A stretch of DNA of 64,000 nt, taken from Brucella pseudogrignonensis. GTDB taxonomy: Bacteria > Pseudomonadota > Alphaproteobacteria > Rhizobiales > Rhizobiaceae. A program made the translations under genes and the position numbers. This document shows positions 17,983-27,144 of this stretch, in pieces. Numbering within the stretch: position 1 is the stretch's first letter; every line of letters begins with the position of its first letter. The notes below the pieces were generated by a model. The model worked only from the letters and a program-made list of their open reading frames with translations. It was not told the DNA's origin and searched no databases. The stretch covers positions 2,116,501 to 2,180,500 of the forward strand of contig NZ_JAVLAT010000001.1 in the NCBI RefSeq assembly GCF_032190615.1, given 5' to 3'.

Positions 17983-19119
17983 TCAGCGTCCCGCCACTTT
18001 GCTTCGTAAACGTTTTACCAACTGCCACAGGCGCGGGTTTCCCTTGATCTTTGCAGCCAGCTTTTTCCGAGCGGATTGCAATACTGTAAAGGCCCGCCCT
18101 TTTAATGTGAGTGGAATAATGGTGTCGTACACGCAAGCCTCGATATCGCACCATTCACGCTTATAAGGTTCATCACCAATACCAAAACTGTAATGTGATA
18201 AGCCTGTATCACAAATACCCTTAATATCTTCGAAGAATAGAAATTCGCCGGGGCTGGCTGTTACCAGTTCATCGTCAGCAATCGCGTTGAACTCAACTGT
18301 TGGGCCGTTTTCTGAAAATACTTTGCCGATAATCGAGCGAGTTTTGCCATCGACCTCAAGGGCTTTAAGCTCGAACTCTCTTTTGTCACGGCCAATGGCA
18401 TTTCCAAAAAGCTCTTTGAAAAAAGCCTGAATGGCAGAATCTGCAAAAGGGTTATTGATACCCATTTGCCGGAAACGATGTGCCTTAAGCGTAAAGAAGA
18501 TATCGAGTATCTTGTCAGACTCACCACGGCTGCCGGGCGTATAGATGCGCCACCCACCATTTTCGTTGTAACGACGTTCGTGTTGCCGATGCTTTTTCAG
18601 TTTGCGCTTGGCATTGCCATGCTTGAGAACCGCGTCGAAACCCGCATCGAGTGATGCCGTCAGCACCGGATTATGGTTCTTCTCACTTTTTAGACGCAGC
18701 AGTGGATTAGAAAATCCCGAGAGTGAAGGCAATTGTCTCGTGAGACTGATAACATCTGTTTCAGGCTTTGCATCGCCAATTGCGACAACCAGAGCATAGA
18801 CACTGGCATCGTCTATCGTGTGTGCCAGAGAACGATTGAGCCATGGGAAGTTGCAATTTGCGTGGGTGCCACCGGGATAACGCAGAATATGCGTGCCACT
18901 GACAATAACGGGTTCAAGCGGCGCCATTAAAACCGGAACATCGCCCATGCACAACACTGCAACAAAACTATCCGTATTAACGTGATCGAGCCATGTGTTG
19001 ATCCAGTCGAAAGATTGCGCATTACCGTATAATGCATCGCATGACGACCATAGCGCACAAAGCTCTGCATAATCCGCTATGATATGCGGCGTAAGACAGG
19101 CTTTTGCAGTGTCGGTCAC
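17983..19119 (-). CDS. GNAT-fold acetyltransferase of the CelD/BcsL type
   Basis: A 378-residue cytoplasmic protein of the Acetyltransf_6 family, often found with cellulose or exopolysaccharide genes. The segments CDALYGNAQSFDWINTWLDHV near the start, LKKHRQHERRYNENGG near 175-190 and GDEPYKREWCD near 310 are typical. It may acetylate a glycan or a protein; the substrate is unknown. The start is GTG 19119. It is convergent with the chain-length gene, so it belongs to the locus by position only. Confidence 0.8.
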   Translation of the reverse strand: MTDTAKACLTPHIIADYAELCALWSSCDALYGNAQSFDWINTWLDHVNTDSFVAVLCMGDVPVLMAPLEPVIVSGTHILRYPGGTHANCNFPWLNRSLAHTIDDASVYALVVAIGDAKPETDVISLTRQLPSLSGFSNPLLRLKSEKNHNPVLTASLDAGFDAVLKHGNAKRKLKKHRQHERRYNENGGWRIYTPGSRGESDKILDIFFTLKAHRFRQMGINNPFADSAIQAFFKELFGNAIGRDKREFELKALEVDGKTRSIIGKVFSENGPTVEFNAIADDELVTASPGEFLFFEDIKGICDTGLSHYSFGIGDEPYKREWCDIEACVYDTIIPLTLKGRAFTVLQSARKKLAAKIKGNPRLWQLVKRLRSKVAGR

Positions 19120-19142
19120 GTCAATATGCCTCGGTCAACGCA

Positions 19143-19361
19143 TCAATGACGCTTCTGGCGTGGCGACTGCGCCATCCACCAGATGATTGCCATCGCAGGC
19201 AAAACCCAGAGCAGTCCGGTTAAGAAGAAATAAAGCAGATGCACCCATGCCGGTGACTCCGCCAGCTGTGCAACAGCGATTATCGTCGCAAAAACTGCAT
19301 AGATGATCACAAGGGCTACAAGTAAAAATGTACCTATGAGTTTTTTGAGCCGAACGGGCAT
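19143..19361 (-). CDS. DUF2842 family small membrane protein
   Basis: A 72-residue protein with two membrane helices (about 9-29 and 41-63), ending in a WWMAQSPRQKRH cytoplasmic tail. It fits the alphaproteobacterial DUF2842 family of unknown function. ATG 19361 has a good AGGGAG site; the frame's upstream start at 19388 includes that site and is rejected. It is divergent from ctaA. Confidence 0.85.
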   Translation of the reverse strand: MPVRLKKLIGTFLLVALVIIYAVFATIIAVAQLAESPAWVHLLYFFLTGLLWVLPAMAIIWWMAQSPRQKRH

Positions 19362-19508
19362 GTCTTTCTCCCTCTTTCCATTTCTCACTAACGCGTGAGG
19401 ACAAGCAAAGGAAGCGAAAACGCGTCGGCTTGTCGCGTGAACTTGTCTTGTAACTGCCCCACCTATGCGGCATGTATCCCCTTATATGATATTGAAGGAT
19501 AAAATGGC

Positions 19509-20582
19509 ATGGCGGCAGTTTCGGTTCGACAAGAAGGGCAGGGTGCAACGCGATCGGCAGAAGATAGTAATCGTCGGCTGATCCGCTATTGGCTCTACGC
19601 AGTTTTTGTCGTGCTGATTGCGATTGTCATGGTTGGTGGTGCAACCCGCATGACGGGCTCAGGCCTGTCGATCACCGAATGGAAGCCAATCCATGGCGTT
19701 ATTCCGCCGCTCAACCATGCCGAATGGCTGGAGGAGTTCGATAAATATCGGCAGATTCCACAATATCAGCAGATTAACAAAGGCATGTCACTGGAAGCCT
19801 TCCAGTCGATTTTCTGGTGGGAATGGGCGCATCGTATGCTGGCCCGTTTCGTGGGCTTTCTGGTCGCTATTCCGCTTGCTTTCTTCTGGCTGACTGGCCG
19901 TCTTAACACGACACTGAAATATCGTATGCTCGGACTTCTCGCATTGGGCGGTTTTCAGGGCGCTATCGGCTGGTGGATGGTGGCTTCGGGCTTAAGCGAG
20001 CGCACGAGCGTTAGCCAGTATCGCCTTGCAATCCATTTGACGACTGCCTGCCTAATTATTACCGCTGTATTTTATATTGCGCGCGGTTTGGTGAAATATA
20101 CCGAACGACCCGCAGAGCGCGCGATCCAGCGTTTCGCAGGATGCCTGGTATTTGCCGTGCTTGTACAGATTTATCTTGGCGGGCTGGTCGCGGGTCTTCA
20201 TGCGGGCCTGACCTATAATACATGGCCATTGATGGATGGTGCGATCATCCCGTCCGATTTGTTCATTCAGTCGCCGTGGTGGATCAATCTGTTTGAAAAC
20301 CCGAAAACGGTGCAATTCGTGCATCGCATGTTTGCTTATACAGTCGTTGTTTTGGCCATCCTGCATTTGGTGCAGGTCTGGAAACATGCGGCAGGAACCA
20401 CTCATGCGCGTCGCACAATTGTCCTGCTGGGGCTTATACTCGTGCAAGCTGCCATTGGCGTTGTTACGCTTCTCATGAGCGTGCCGCTTGATCTGGGGCT
20501 AACACATCAGTTTGTGGCACTGATGGTTCTGGCCTTTGCTGTCGCCCACTGGCGTGCAACCAAGGGCGCTTATCAGGAATAA
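19509..20582 (+). CDS. ctaA: heme A synthase (CtaA/COX15 type 2)
   Basis: The 357-residue inner-membrane enzyme oxidises the C8 methyl of heme O to give heme A for aa3-type cytochrome oxidase. It has about eight helices and the family motifs [18 protein letters not shown] (about 40-58), EWAHRMLAR with a heme-ligand His near 105, AIHLTTA near 175 and FVHRMFAY and LTHQFVA in the second half. The long N-terminal half with [12 protein letters not shown] is typical of the COX15 (type 2) enzymes of alphaproteobacteria. Confidence 0.95.
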   Translation: MAAVSVRQEGQGATRSAEDSNRRLIRYWLYAVFVVLIAIVMVGGATRMTGSGLSITEWKPIHGVIPPLNHAEWLEEFDKYRQIPQYQQINKGMSLEAFQSIFWWEWAHRMLARFVGFLVAIPLAFFWLTGRLNTTLKYRMLGLLALGGFQGAIGWWMVASGLSERTSVSQYRLAIHLTTACLIITAVFYIARGLVKYTERPAERAIQRFAGCLVFAVLVQIYLGGLVAGLHAGLTYNTWPLMDGAIIPSDLFIQSPWWINLFENPKTVQFVHRMFAYTVVVLAILHLVQVWKHAAGTTHARRTIVLLGLILVQAAIGVVTLLMSVPLDLGLTHQFVALMVLAFAVAHWRATKGAYQE

Positions 20583-20583
20583 A

Positions 20584-20610
20584 AAAAGCCCGGCTTCAAG
20601 CCGGGCTTTT
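20584..20610. terminator. bidirectional terminator between ctaA and argC
   Basis: A perfect 11-bp stem AAAAGCCCGGC / GCCGGGCTTTT with loop TTCAA lies directly after the ctaA stop and serves argC on the other strand. Confidence 0.92.
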
Positions 20611-20624
20611 CATTTAAAATCCCA

Positions 20625-21557
20625 TCATTTGCCAAGCATCAGGTTCATGTTTTGAACCGCGGCACCAGATGCGCCTTTGCCAAGATTGTCGAGCAGAGCC
20701 ACGAGGTTGACTTGATTGTCGCCTTCGGTGCCAAACACAAATAGCTTCATGCCGTCCTTGCCTGCAAGCTCTTCCACATCAACGCGCGAAAGCTTGCTGC
20801 TTTCTTCAAGCGGAACCACTTTCACAATATCCTGATCGGCATAATGGGCGGTCAGAGCTGCATGGATATCCTTGAGCGATGGATTGCCTTCAAGTTCAGT
20901 CAGAAACAGCGGAACCTGAACAATCATACCCTGCGGGAAACGACCCACGCTTGGGGCAAAGATCGGACGGCGATCCAGACGGCCATGCAATTGCAGCTCC
21001 GGCACATGCTTGTGATGCAGCGGCAGACCATAGAGAAAGTTGTTGGATGCCAGATGCTCTGGATGGTTTTTATCTTCCATCTGCGCGATCATTTGTTTGC
21101 CGCCACCCGTATAGCCCGAAACGGCATTAACGCTGACCGGGTAATCTGCAGCCAGTAGACCAGCATCGCGCAATGGGCGCACCAATGCGATAGCACCTGT
21201 CGGATAGCAGCCGGGATTGGCAACGAGACGTGCTTCCGCAATCCGCTCGCGCTGGCCTTTGGCAAGCTCTGCAAAACCATAGGCCCAGTCCGAATGAATG
21301 CGATGCGCGGTTGATGTATCGATAATCCGTGTTGCGTTATGGCCTTCAAGCAGCGCGACGGATTCTTTAGATGCATCATCTGGCAGACAGAGAATTGCGA
21401 TGTCGGCGGCGCGCAGATAGTCGGCGCGCAAATCCTTGTTGCGGCGCTCGGCTTCCGGGATTGAAATCACTTCAAGATCGTCGCGTTCGGCAAGGCGGCT
21501 GCGGATTTGCAGACCAGTTGTGCCGTGTTCGCCGTCGATGAAGATTTTCGGTTTCAT
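20625..21557 (-). CDS. argC: N-acetyl-gamma-glutamyl-phosphate reductase, type 2
   Basis: ArgC reduces N-acetylglutamyl phosphate to the semialdehyde in arginine synthesis, using NADPH. The 310-residue length and the opening [15 protein letters not shown] are typical of the short type 2 family. The catalytic Cys117 lies in [11 protein letters not shown] and the active-site His region in [10 protein letters not shown]. Monocistronic by appearance; speB lies 82 bases upstream on the same strand. Confidence 0.96.
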   Translation of the reverse strand: MKPKIFIDGEHGTTGLQIRSRLAERDDLEVISIPEAERRNKDLRADYLRAADIAILCLPDDASKESVALLEGHNATRIIDTSTAHRIHSDWAYGFAELAKGQRERIAEARLVANPGCYPTGAIALVRPLRDAGLLAADYPVSVNAVSGYTGGGKQMIAQMEDKNHPEHLASNNFLYGLPLHHKHVPELQLHGRLDRRPIFAPSVGRFPQGMIVQVPLFLTELEGNPSLKDIHAALTAHYADQDIVKVVPLEESSKLSRVDVEELAGKDGMKLFVFGTEGDNQVNLVALLDNLGKGASGAAVQNMNLMLGK

Positions 21558-21639
21558 GCGCTTTGCCTTTAATTTCAGAAAGTTACATCAATATTCGGAA
21601 TCGATTTTTCAGCTGCTTGAATCAGTTTCTGAGCTTTAT

Positions 21640-22593
21640 CTATCGTCGTCGTGCTTTTTGTTCAGCCAGCAATCCAAGATAATACATTGCGATTGTGGCA
21701 CCTGCGATTGCCGTTATATCAGCATGATCATAAGCCGGTGCAACCTCAACAACGTCCGCACCCACAAAATCAAGCGAAGTGAGCTTACGAAGCACGGAAA
21801 GCATTTTCGCAGACGAAGGGCCACCGGCAACAGGCGTTCCTGTTCCTGGCGCAAAGGCTGGGTCGAGGCAATCAATGTCGAAAGTTAGATAGGTCTTCTT
21901 GCCAGCGGTACGCTTGAGAATTTCGTCAGCAATTGCCTGCGCCGACATATCCTCGACTTCGTGACCATAAATGATCTTGATGCCGCAATCTTCCGGCGCG
22001 TGTGTGCGAATACCGACCTGGATCGAATGTTCGGGGTCGATAATCCCGTCACGAACGGCACGCGCGACGAAAGAGCCGTGATCGATGCGTTTGCCATCGT
22101 CGAACCACGTATCCTGATGTGCATCGAATTGAACGAGCGCCAGCGGGCCATATTTTGCAGCATGAGCTTTGAGCAGGGGCCACGTCACGAAATGATCGCC
22201 GCCAAGCGTTAGCAAAAATGCATCTGATTTGAGGACTTTTGCGGCTTCCCGCTCGATAGTCGCTGGCGTCTTATAATGATTGCCATAATCAAGCAGGCAA
22301 TCACCGTAGTCGATGACAGCAAGGTCTTCAAACAGATCGCGCTCGAATGGATATTGCGGATCATTGTCGAAAATTGCTGATGCACGCCGAATGGCCTGCG
22401 GACCAAACCGTGCGCCCGGACGATTAGAGACCGCCGCATCGAACGGAATGCCCCAAACAACAGCTTCGGCGCCTTTTAGCGACTTGCTGTAAACACGCCG
22501 CATGAATGACAATACACCCGCATGGGTGGGGTCAGTGGCAGCACTCGTCAGGCTACGAGCGGTGAAAGCATGGTCAATCGTTTTTGAGGGCAT
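21640..22593 (-). CDS. speB: agmatinase (ureohydrolase family)
   Basis: A 317-residue arginase/agmatinase-fold enzyme, expected to hydrolyse agmatine to putrescine and urea. The binuclear manganese ligands are present in LGGDHF, QFDAHQDTW and FDIDCLDPA. Close relatives include guanidinobutyrase and guanidinases, so substrate is inferred. ATG 22593 follows GGGAG and is preferred to the frame's longer start at 22635. Confidence 0.88.
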   Translation of the reverse strand: MPSKTIDHAFTARSLTSAATDPTHAGVLSFMRRVYSKSLKGAEAVVWGIPFDAAVSNRPGARFGPQAIRRASAIFDNDPQYPFERDLFEDLAVIDYGDCLLDYGNHYKTPATIEREAAKVLKSDAFLLTLGGDHFVTWPLLKAHAAKYGPLALVQFDAHQDTWFDDGKRIDHGSFVARAVRDGIIDPEHSIQVGIRTHAPEDCGIKIIYGHEVEDMSAQAIADEILKRTAGKKTYLTFDIDCLDPAFAPGTGTPVAGGPSSAKMLSVLRKLTSLDFVGADVVEVAPAYDHADITAIAGATIAMYYLGLLAEQKARRR

Positions 22594-22656
22594 GGCCGTC
22601 TCCCGGATGGCGTTACAACTCTCATAGCGCTTCATGAAGCAAAATGGGAGATTGCT

Positions 22657-23001
22657 TTATGCAGTTTTCGCATCAAAACCGTAAGCACGTTCTACACGCG
22701 CAATGCGAACGCAATAAGTTTCATACCATTGCTGACGACCGAGCTTTTGCGCCAAAAGATGATCGACGTCGCGCTTCCATGCGCGAATACTGTCTTCATC
22801 GACCCAGAATGAATTGGTGATGCCAAAGCCTTCTGCATCGCGTGCACTTTCAACACCAATATAGCCGGGCTGCTTAGCAGCAAGTTTTGCCATGCGGTCT
22901 GCCATTTCACCATAGCCGTCGTCATCGCCCAAGCGCTGCGACGAAAACGAAACAACGAAGTAGGGTGGTTGTGGTGTTTGGGCGAAGTGTTGTGATGACA
23001 T
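22657..23001 (-). CDS. antibiotic biosynthesis monooxygenase (ABM) domain protein
   Basis: A 114-residue dimeric alpha/beta-barrel type protein. The PYFVVSFSSQR strand, MAKLAAKQPGYIGVESARD segment and FWVDEDSIRAWK motif match small ABM-fold proteins annotated as heme-degrading or quinol monooxygenases. Function unknown here. It sits between the rpsI terminator and speB. Confidence 0.8.
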   Translation of the reverse strand: MSSQHFAQTPQPPYFVVSFSSQRLGDDDGYGEMADRMAKLAAKQPGYIGVESARDAEGFGITNSFWVDEDSIRAWKRDVDHLLAQKLGRQQWYETYCVRIARVERAYGFDAKTA

Positions 23002-23037
23002 TGACTAATTCCAGCTTTTTTTAAGACAGCTCATAAC

Positions 23038-23068
23038 AAAAAAAGCGGACCCGAAGGTCCGCTTTTCT
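23038..23068 (-). terminator. terminator of rplM-rpsI
   Basis: A perfect 11-bp stem AAAAGCGGACC / GGTCCGCTTTT with loop CGAA and an A-run on the plus strand (T-run on the minus strand) ends the ribosomal protein operon. Confidence 0.9.
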
Positions 23069-23089
23069 GTAATTCCAAAGCGATAAATA

Positions 23090-23566
23090 TTAACGCTTCG
23101 AGAACTGGAACGAACGGCGAGCCTTGGCCTTACCGTACTTCTTACGTTCAACAACGCGGCTGTCACGGGTAAGGAAGCCGCCCTTCTTAAGAACCGTGCG
23201 AAGGCCTGGTTCGTAGTAGGTGAGTGCCTTGGAGATGCCGTGACGAACAGCACCGGCCTGACCGGAAAGACCACCACCAACAACGGTAGCAACAACATCG
23301 AACTGACCAGCGCGGTTTGACGCGATAATTGGCTGCTGCAGGATCATCTGCAGAACCGGACGTGCGAAATACGCAGCAAATTCTTTGCCATTTACAGTGA
23401 TCTTGCCGGAACCTGGCTTGACCCAAACGCGAGCAATCGCGTCTTTACGCTTGCCGGTCGCATAAGCGCGGCCCTGAGCGTCGATCTTCTGGACGTGAAC
23501 TGGAGCTGCGGCGGAGGCCGACGCTACGCTGCCGAGTTCTTCGAGCGAGTTGAGCTGCTCAGCCAT
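23090..23566 (-). CDS. rpsI: 30S ribosomal protein S9
   Basis: S9 binds the 3' domain of 16S rRNA and its tail reaches the P-site tRNA. The 158-residue product has the conserved core [14 protein letters not shown] at about residues 34-47, the [19 protein letters not shown] segment and the basic C-terminal end RRSFQFSKR. The N-terminal extension of about 30 residues is normal in alphaproteobacteria. It follows rplM after two bases. Confidence 0.98.
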   Translation of the reverse strand: MAEQLNSLEELGSVASASAAAPVHVQKIDAQGRAYATGKRKDAIARVWVKPGSGKITVNGKEFAAYFARPVLQMILQQPIIASNRAGQFDVVATVVGGGLSGQAGAVRHGISKALTYYEPGLRTVLKKGGFLTRDSRVVERKKYGKAKARRSFQFSKR

Positions 23567-23568
23567 GA

Positions 23569-24033
23569 TTATGCATTCCCTTTGTTCTTGCGGTTCAGCG
23601 CTGCAACGTCCAGAACTTCTGGCTGCTGAGCTTCATGCTGATGTTCTGCACCTGCATAAACGCGCAGGTTTTTCATCTGGCGACGGCCAAGAGGACCGCG
23701 TGGGATCATGCGCTCGATAGCCTTTTCAAGAACGCGTTCTGGGAAACGGCCTTCGAGAATCTGGCGAGCAGTACGTTCCTTGATGCCACCTGGGTGACCA
23801 GTGTGCCAGTAGTAAACCTTGTCGGTGTACTTCTTACCGGTAAGAACAACCTTGTCAGCATTGATGATGATGACATTGTCGCCATCGTCAACGTGTGGAG
23901 TGAAAGTTGCTTTGTGCTTACCGCGCAGGCGATTGGCGACGAGTGATGCGAGACGACCGACGACGAGACCTTCTGCGTCGATCAGAATCCACTTCTTCAC
24001 CACTTCGGCTGGCTTCTGAGAAAAAGTTGCCAT
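23569..24033 (-). CDS. rplM: 50S ribosomal protein L13
   Basis: L13 is an early-assembling large-subunit protein. The 154-residue product carries [16 protein letters not shown] near residue 15, the [19 protein letters not shown] segment and [20 protein letters not shown] near 110-128. It is the first gene of the rplM-rpsI pair; the promoter should lie in the gap up to 24270. Confidence 0.98.
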   Translation of the reverse strand: MATFSQKPAEVVKKWILIDAEGLVVGRLASLVANRLRGKHKATFTPHVDDGDNVIIINADKVVLTGKKYTDKVYYWHTGHPGGIKERTARQILEGRFPERVLEKAIERMIPRGPLGRRQMKNLRVYAGAEHQHEAQQPEVLDVAALNRKNKGNA

Positions 24034-24270
24034 TGAAGTCTTCCTTGACTAATCCCTGACCTTGCGATCCGGGCTTTTCTTGTTGCTTGTTTGGTTCTGC
24101 CTGTCTTGATGACAGCCGACCGTGAGAACACACGAAAGCGAGCTTTCATATGGTCTGGGCGGGTCGATACACAAACTAAGACAAGCCGTCAAGCGTTGTT
24201 TTTATATCAATCTTTTAAAAATGCAATAAAAACAATGGCTTATAATATTGGTATTATAATACCGTAGTTT

Positions 24271-24717
24271 TTAACGAGGTGGAATGGAATAAGTTGCGGT
24301 CGCATGCGCAATAAGTTCACCGGTTTCGCTGCTCATCATGCTTATCTCCAGCACCGCGAGGCGCTTTCCAAGCTTCAGAATCCTTGCAACAGCTTCCACT
24401 GTGCCGGGATTGGCCTTGCGCAAAAAATTGATATTAAGATTGGTGGTCACTGCCAGCGCCACAGGCCCGATATGGCCGAGAATTGCTGCATAGGCAGCGA
24501 CATCAGCAAGCGCAAACAGTGAGGGACCGGAAACTGTACCGCCTGGCCGCAGATGCTGATTATCTGCATGTAGGTGCATTGTGGCTGATCCGTTATCAAG
24601 AGAGACAATCTCGAAACTTTCATCAAGCTGCGGAAACTCGCGCTTCATGAAAGCTCGCAAATCTTCAAGGCTCATGACGGGGCCTAGGCTCGTGTTGTGT
24701 GCGGCACTGATATTCAT
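24271..24717 (-). CDS. PaaI-family hotdog thioesterase
   Basis: A 148-residue single hotdog-fold domain. The motif RPGGTVSGPSLFALADVAAYAA (about 58-80) contains the Gly-x3-Gly-x6-Asp pattern of the PaaI/YbgC acyl-CoA thioesterases, and TTNLNINFLRKA forms the central strand. Substrate unknown. It lies upstream of rplM on the same strand but a 237-base gap argues for separate transcription. Confidence 0.87.
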   Translation of the reverse strand: MNISAAHNTSLGPVMSLEDLRAFMKREFPQLDESFEIVSLDNGSATMHLHADNQHLRPGGTVSGPSLFALADVAAYAAILGHIGPVALAVTTNLNINFLRKANPGTVEAVARILKLGKRLAVLEISMMSSETGELIAHATATYSIPPR

Positions 24718-24823
24718 TTTCTCTCCCTTATAATAATGAATAGGGTGAGTGGGTACGACCTTGCAAGTCAGTCGTGCGGTATGTTTACATCCAATGTGTC
24801 AAAGCCGCCTTTGGAGGACAGAT

Positions 24824-25246
24824 ATGCAGGCATCTTCCGATAATGAGATTCGCGATATTCTTCGCACCGTCAAAGTGATTGCATTGCTTGGTGCATCGCC
24901 AAAGCCGGAGCGCCCCAGCAATAGCGTGATGAAGTTTCTGCTTGATCATGGCTATTATGTTATCCCGGTTAATCCGGGGCAGGTGGGAAAGATCATCCAC
25001 GGACAGCGCGTGGTAGGGCAGCTTGCTGACATTGATGAGCTGATTGATATGGTCGATGTATTCCGCGCTTCTGATGCGCTCCCGGGTATTGTTGACGAGA
25101 TTCTTGCTTTGAAAAAACGACCTTCAGTTTTATGGACGCAGCTTGATGTGATTCATGTTGAAGCTGCTAAAAGAGCCGAAAGTGAAGGTATAAAAGTTGT
25201 CATGGATCGCTGTCCGGCTATCGAATATCCGCGCCTCATAGGGTGA
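24824..25246 (+). CDS. CoA-binding protein (YccU family)
   Basis: A 140-residue single Rossmann-fold CoA-binding domain. The motif VIALLGASPKPERPSNSVMKFL (about 17-38) is the nucleotide-binding part, followed by GYYVIPVNPG and a C-terminal VVMDRCPAIEYPRL that is conserved in the YccU family. Exact role unknown. ATG 24824 follows GGAGG; the longer frame to 24749 would run into the divergent promoter. Confidence 0.88.
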   Translation: MQASSDNEIRDILRTVKVIALLGASPKPERPSNSVMKFLLDHGYYVIPVNPGQVGKIIHGQRVVGQLADIDELIDMVDVFRASDALPGIVDEILALKKRPSVLWTQLDVIHVEAAKRAESEGIKVVMDRCPAIEYPRLIG

Positions 25247-25368
25247 GTTAAAATTGTAGAATTAATTTCTGCGATTTGAGGCTATCACGCAAAATCCTCC
25301 TTTGCTTTCTTGCAGCCAAAGCCTAACGTCCGCTCATATCATATGGCATAGGCTGTCAGGAGGAACTC

Positions 25369-26652
25369 ATGTCTAAACGCTCACCCGGTATCGAAACCTT
25401 GGCAATTCACGCTGGCGCAAAGCCGGATCCGACAACGGGCGCGCGTGCCACGCCAATCTATCAAACGACTTCGTTTGTGTTTGACGATGCCGACCATGCT
25501 GCGTCTTTGTTTGGCCTTCAGGCCTTTGGCAATATTTATACGCGTATCACAAACCCAACCACTGCCGTTTTGGAAGAGCGCATTGCAGCACTTGAAGGCG
25601 GCACGGCAGCGGTCGCAACGGCTTCGGGCCATGCAGCACAATTGCTGGTGTTTCATACACTGTTGCAACCAGGTGATAACTTCATCGCGGCACGTCAGCT
25701 TTACGGCGGTTCGATCAACCAGTTTGGTCAGTCGTTTAAATCATTCGGCTGGCAGGTTCGCTGGGCGGACGCAACCAACCCAACTGATTTTGCTAAGCAG
25801 ATCGATAGCAAGACGCGCGCAATCTTCATTGAAAGTTTTGCTAATCCAGGTGGTATTGTCATTGATATAGAAGCCATTGCCGAAATCGCACATAAGCACG
25901 GCCTGCCATTGATCGTCGATAACACGCTGGCGTCGCCTTATCTCGTGCGCCCGATTGAGCATGGCGCCGATATCGTTGTGCACTCGCTGACAAAATTCAT
26001 CGGCGGTCATGGCAATTCGATGGGCGGCATTCTCGTTGATGCTGGCACATTCGATTGGGCCAAGTCAGGCAACTATCCGCTTCTGACAGAAGCACGGCCT
26101 GATTATGCAGGTCTCGAACTGCACAAAACATTCGGTAATATCTCTTTTGCTATTGCTGCACGCGTGCTTGGCCTTCGTGATTTTGGCCCTTCGATTTCAC
26201 CTTTCAATGCGTTTCAGATTCTAACGGGCGTTGAAACATTGCCGCTGCGTATGCAACGTCATGTGGATAATGCTTTGAAGGTCGCTACATGGCTGCATGG
26301 CCATGAAAAAGTGTCGTGGGTTAATTACGCAGGCCTGCCGCATGATAAATATCATGCACTTCAGCAGAAATATTCGCCGAAGGGTGCCGGTTCTGTTTTC
26401 ACCTTCGGTCTCAAGAGCGGTTATGAAGCTGGCGTTAAATTCGTCGATAGTCTCGAACTTTTCTCGCTGCTGGCCAATATTGGTGACACCCGTTCGCTCG
26501 TGATTCACCCAGCCTCGACCACGCATCGTCAGTTGACCGACGAGCAGAAGGTTGCAGCGGGCGCTGGCCCAGATGTTGTGCGTCTGTCTATCGGTATCGA
26601 AGATGCAGATGATATTATCGCTGACATCGAACAGGCACTTGCAAAGGTCTGA
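25369..26652 (+). CDS. metY: O-acetylhomoserine sulfhydrylase (aminocarboxypropyltransferase)
   Basis: A 427-residue PLP enzyme of the Cys/Met metabolism family, making homocysteine from O-acetylhomoserine and sulfide. The start ETLAIHAGAKPDPTTGARATPIYQT is typical of MetY; the PLP lysine is Lys209 in HSLTKFIGGHG, and ASTTHRQL near the C-terminus binds the substrate carboxylate. The start has AGGAGG-like AGGAGGAACTC upstream. I found no SAM riboswitch in its 120-base leader. Confidence 0.94.
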   Translation: MSKRSPGIETLAIHAGAKPDPTTGARATPIYQTTSFVFDDADHAASLFGLQAFGNIYTRITNPTTAVLEERIAALEGGTAAVATASGHAAQLLVFHTLLQPGDNFIAARQLYGGSINQFGQSFKSFGWQVRWADATNPTDFAKQIDSKTRAIFIESFANPGGIVIDIEAIAEIAHKHGLPLIVDNTLASPYLVRPIEHGADIVVHSLTKFIGGHGNSMGGILVDAGTFDWAKSGNYPLLTEARPDYAGLELHKTFGNISFAIAARVLGLRDFGPSISPFNAFQILTGVETLPLRMQRHVDNALKVATWLHGHEKVSWVNYAGLPHDKYHALQQKYSPKGAGSVFTFGLKSGYEAGVKFVDSLELFSLLANIGDTRSLVIHPASTTHRQLTDEQKVAAGAGPDVVRLSIGIEDADDIIADIEQALAKV

Positions 26653-26656
26653 TAGG

Positions 26657-27004
26657 ATGAGCCAATTTCTCAGCTTTGAGATCAATGGTGTGAAACCTGA
26701 AGAAAGCGCTCCGTTACCGGAGCGCGTTCTTTCAGGCGATCCACGATTCCTCACATGGAATTTTGAAGAAAGCGCCGACGGCAGGCTATTCGCAGGCATA
26801 TGGGAAAGCACGCCGGGAAAATGGCGCATCGAATATGACGAATGGGAATATTGCTATATTTTGTCTGGACGAACGATTGTGACGGAGGAGGGCGGTGAAA
26901 GCCGCGAGGTTGCAGCTGGCGATCGCTTTGTTATTCGTCCTGGCTTCAAGGGAACATGGGAAGTTATTGAAACGACCCGCAAGGACTATGTGATCCGGCT
27001 CTAA
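26657..27004 (+). CDS. cupin domain protein
   Basis: A 115-residue single-cupin protein. The segment GIWESTPGKWRIEYDEWEYCYILSGRTIVTEEGG contains an EEE-type cupin 1 motif with few histidines, and AGDRFVIRPGFKGTWEVIE is cupin motif 2. This matches the (S)-ureidoglycine/DUF861-like cupin_3 group. It starts five bases after the metY stop with GATAGG between, so it is cotranscribed with metY; the functional link is unknown. Confidence 0.85.
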   Translation: MSQFLSFEINGVKPEESAPLPERVLSGDPRFLTWNFEESADGRLFAGIWESTPGKWRIEYDEWEYCYILSGRTIVTEEGGESREVAAGDRFVIRPGFKGTWEVIETTRKDYVIRL

Positions 27005-27144
27005 GGTCTATGTAGATATGCCCACCATTTGGCAGGCCGTTAAGAGCAGGGATTCAGCGCATTCAATATTCTTTGTCAATATATAGAATTAGCTTCAATT
27101 TTCGATCATTGAAGGATAAATTGTCATGACTAGAATTTTCTAAA

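Noticed and set aside
25247..25368. Possible SAM riboswitch in front of metY
   Set aside because: The 120-base leader shows neither the SAM-II pseudoknot pattern nor SAM-I type helices.
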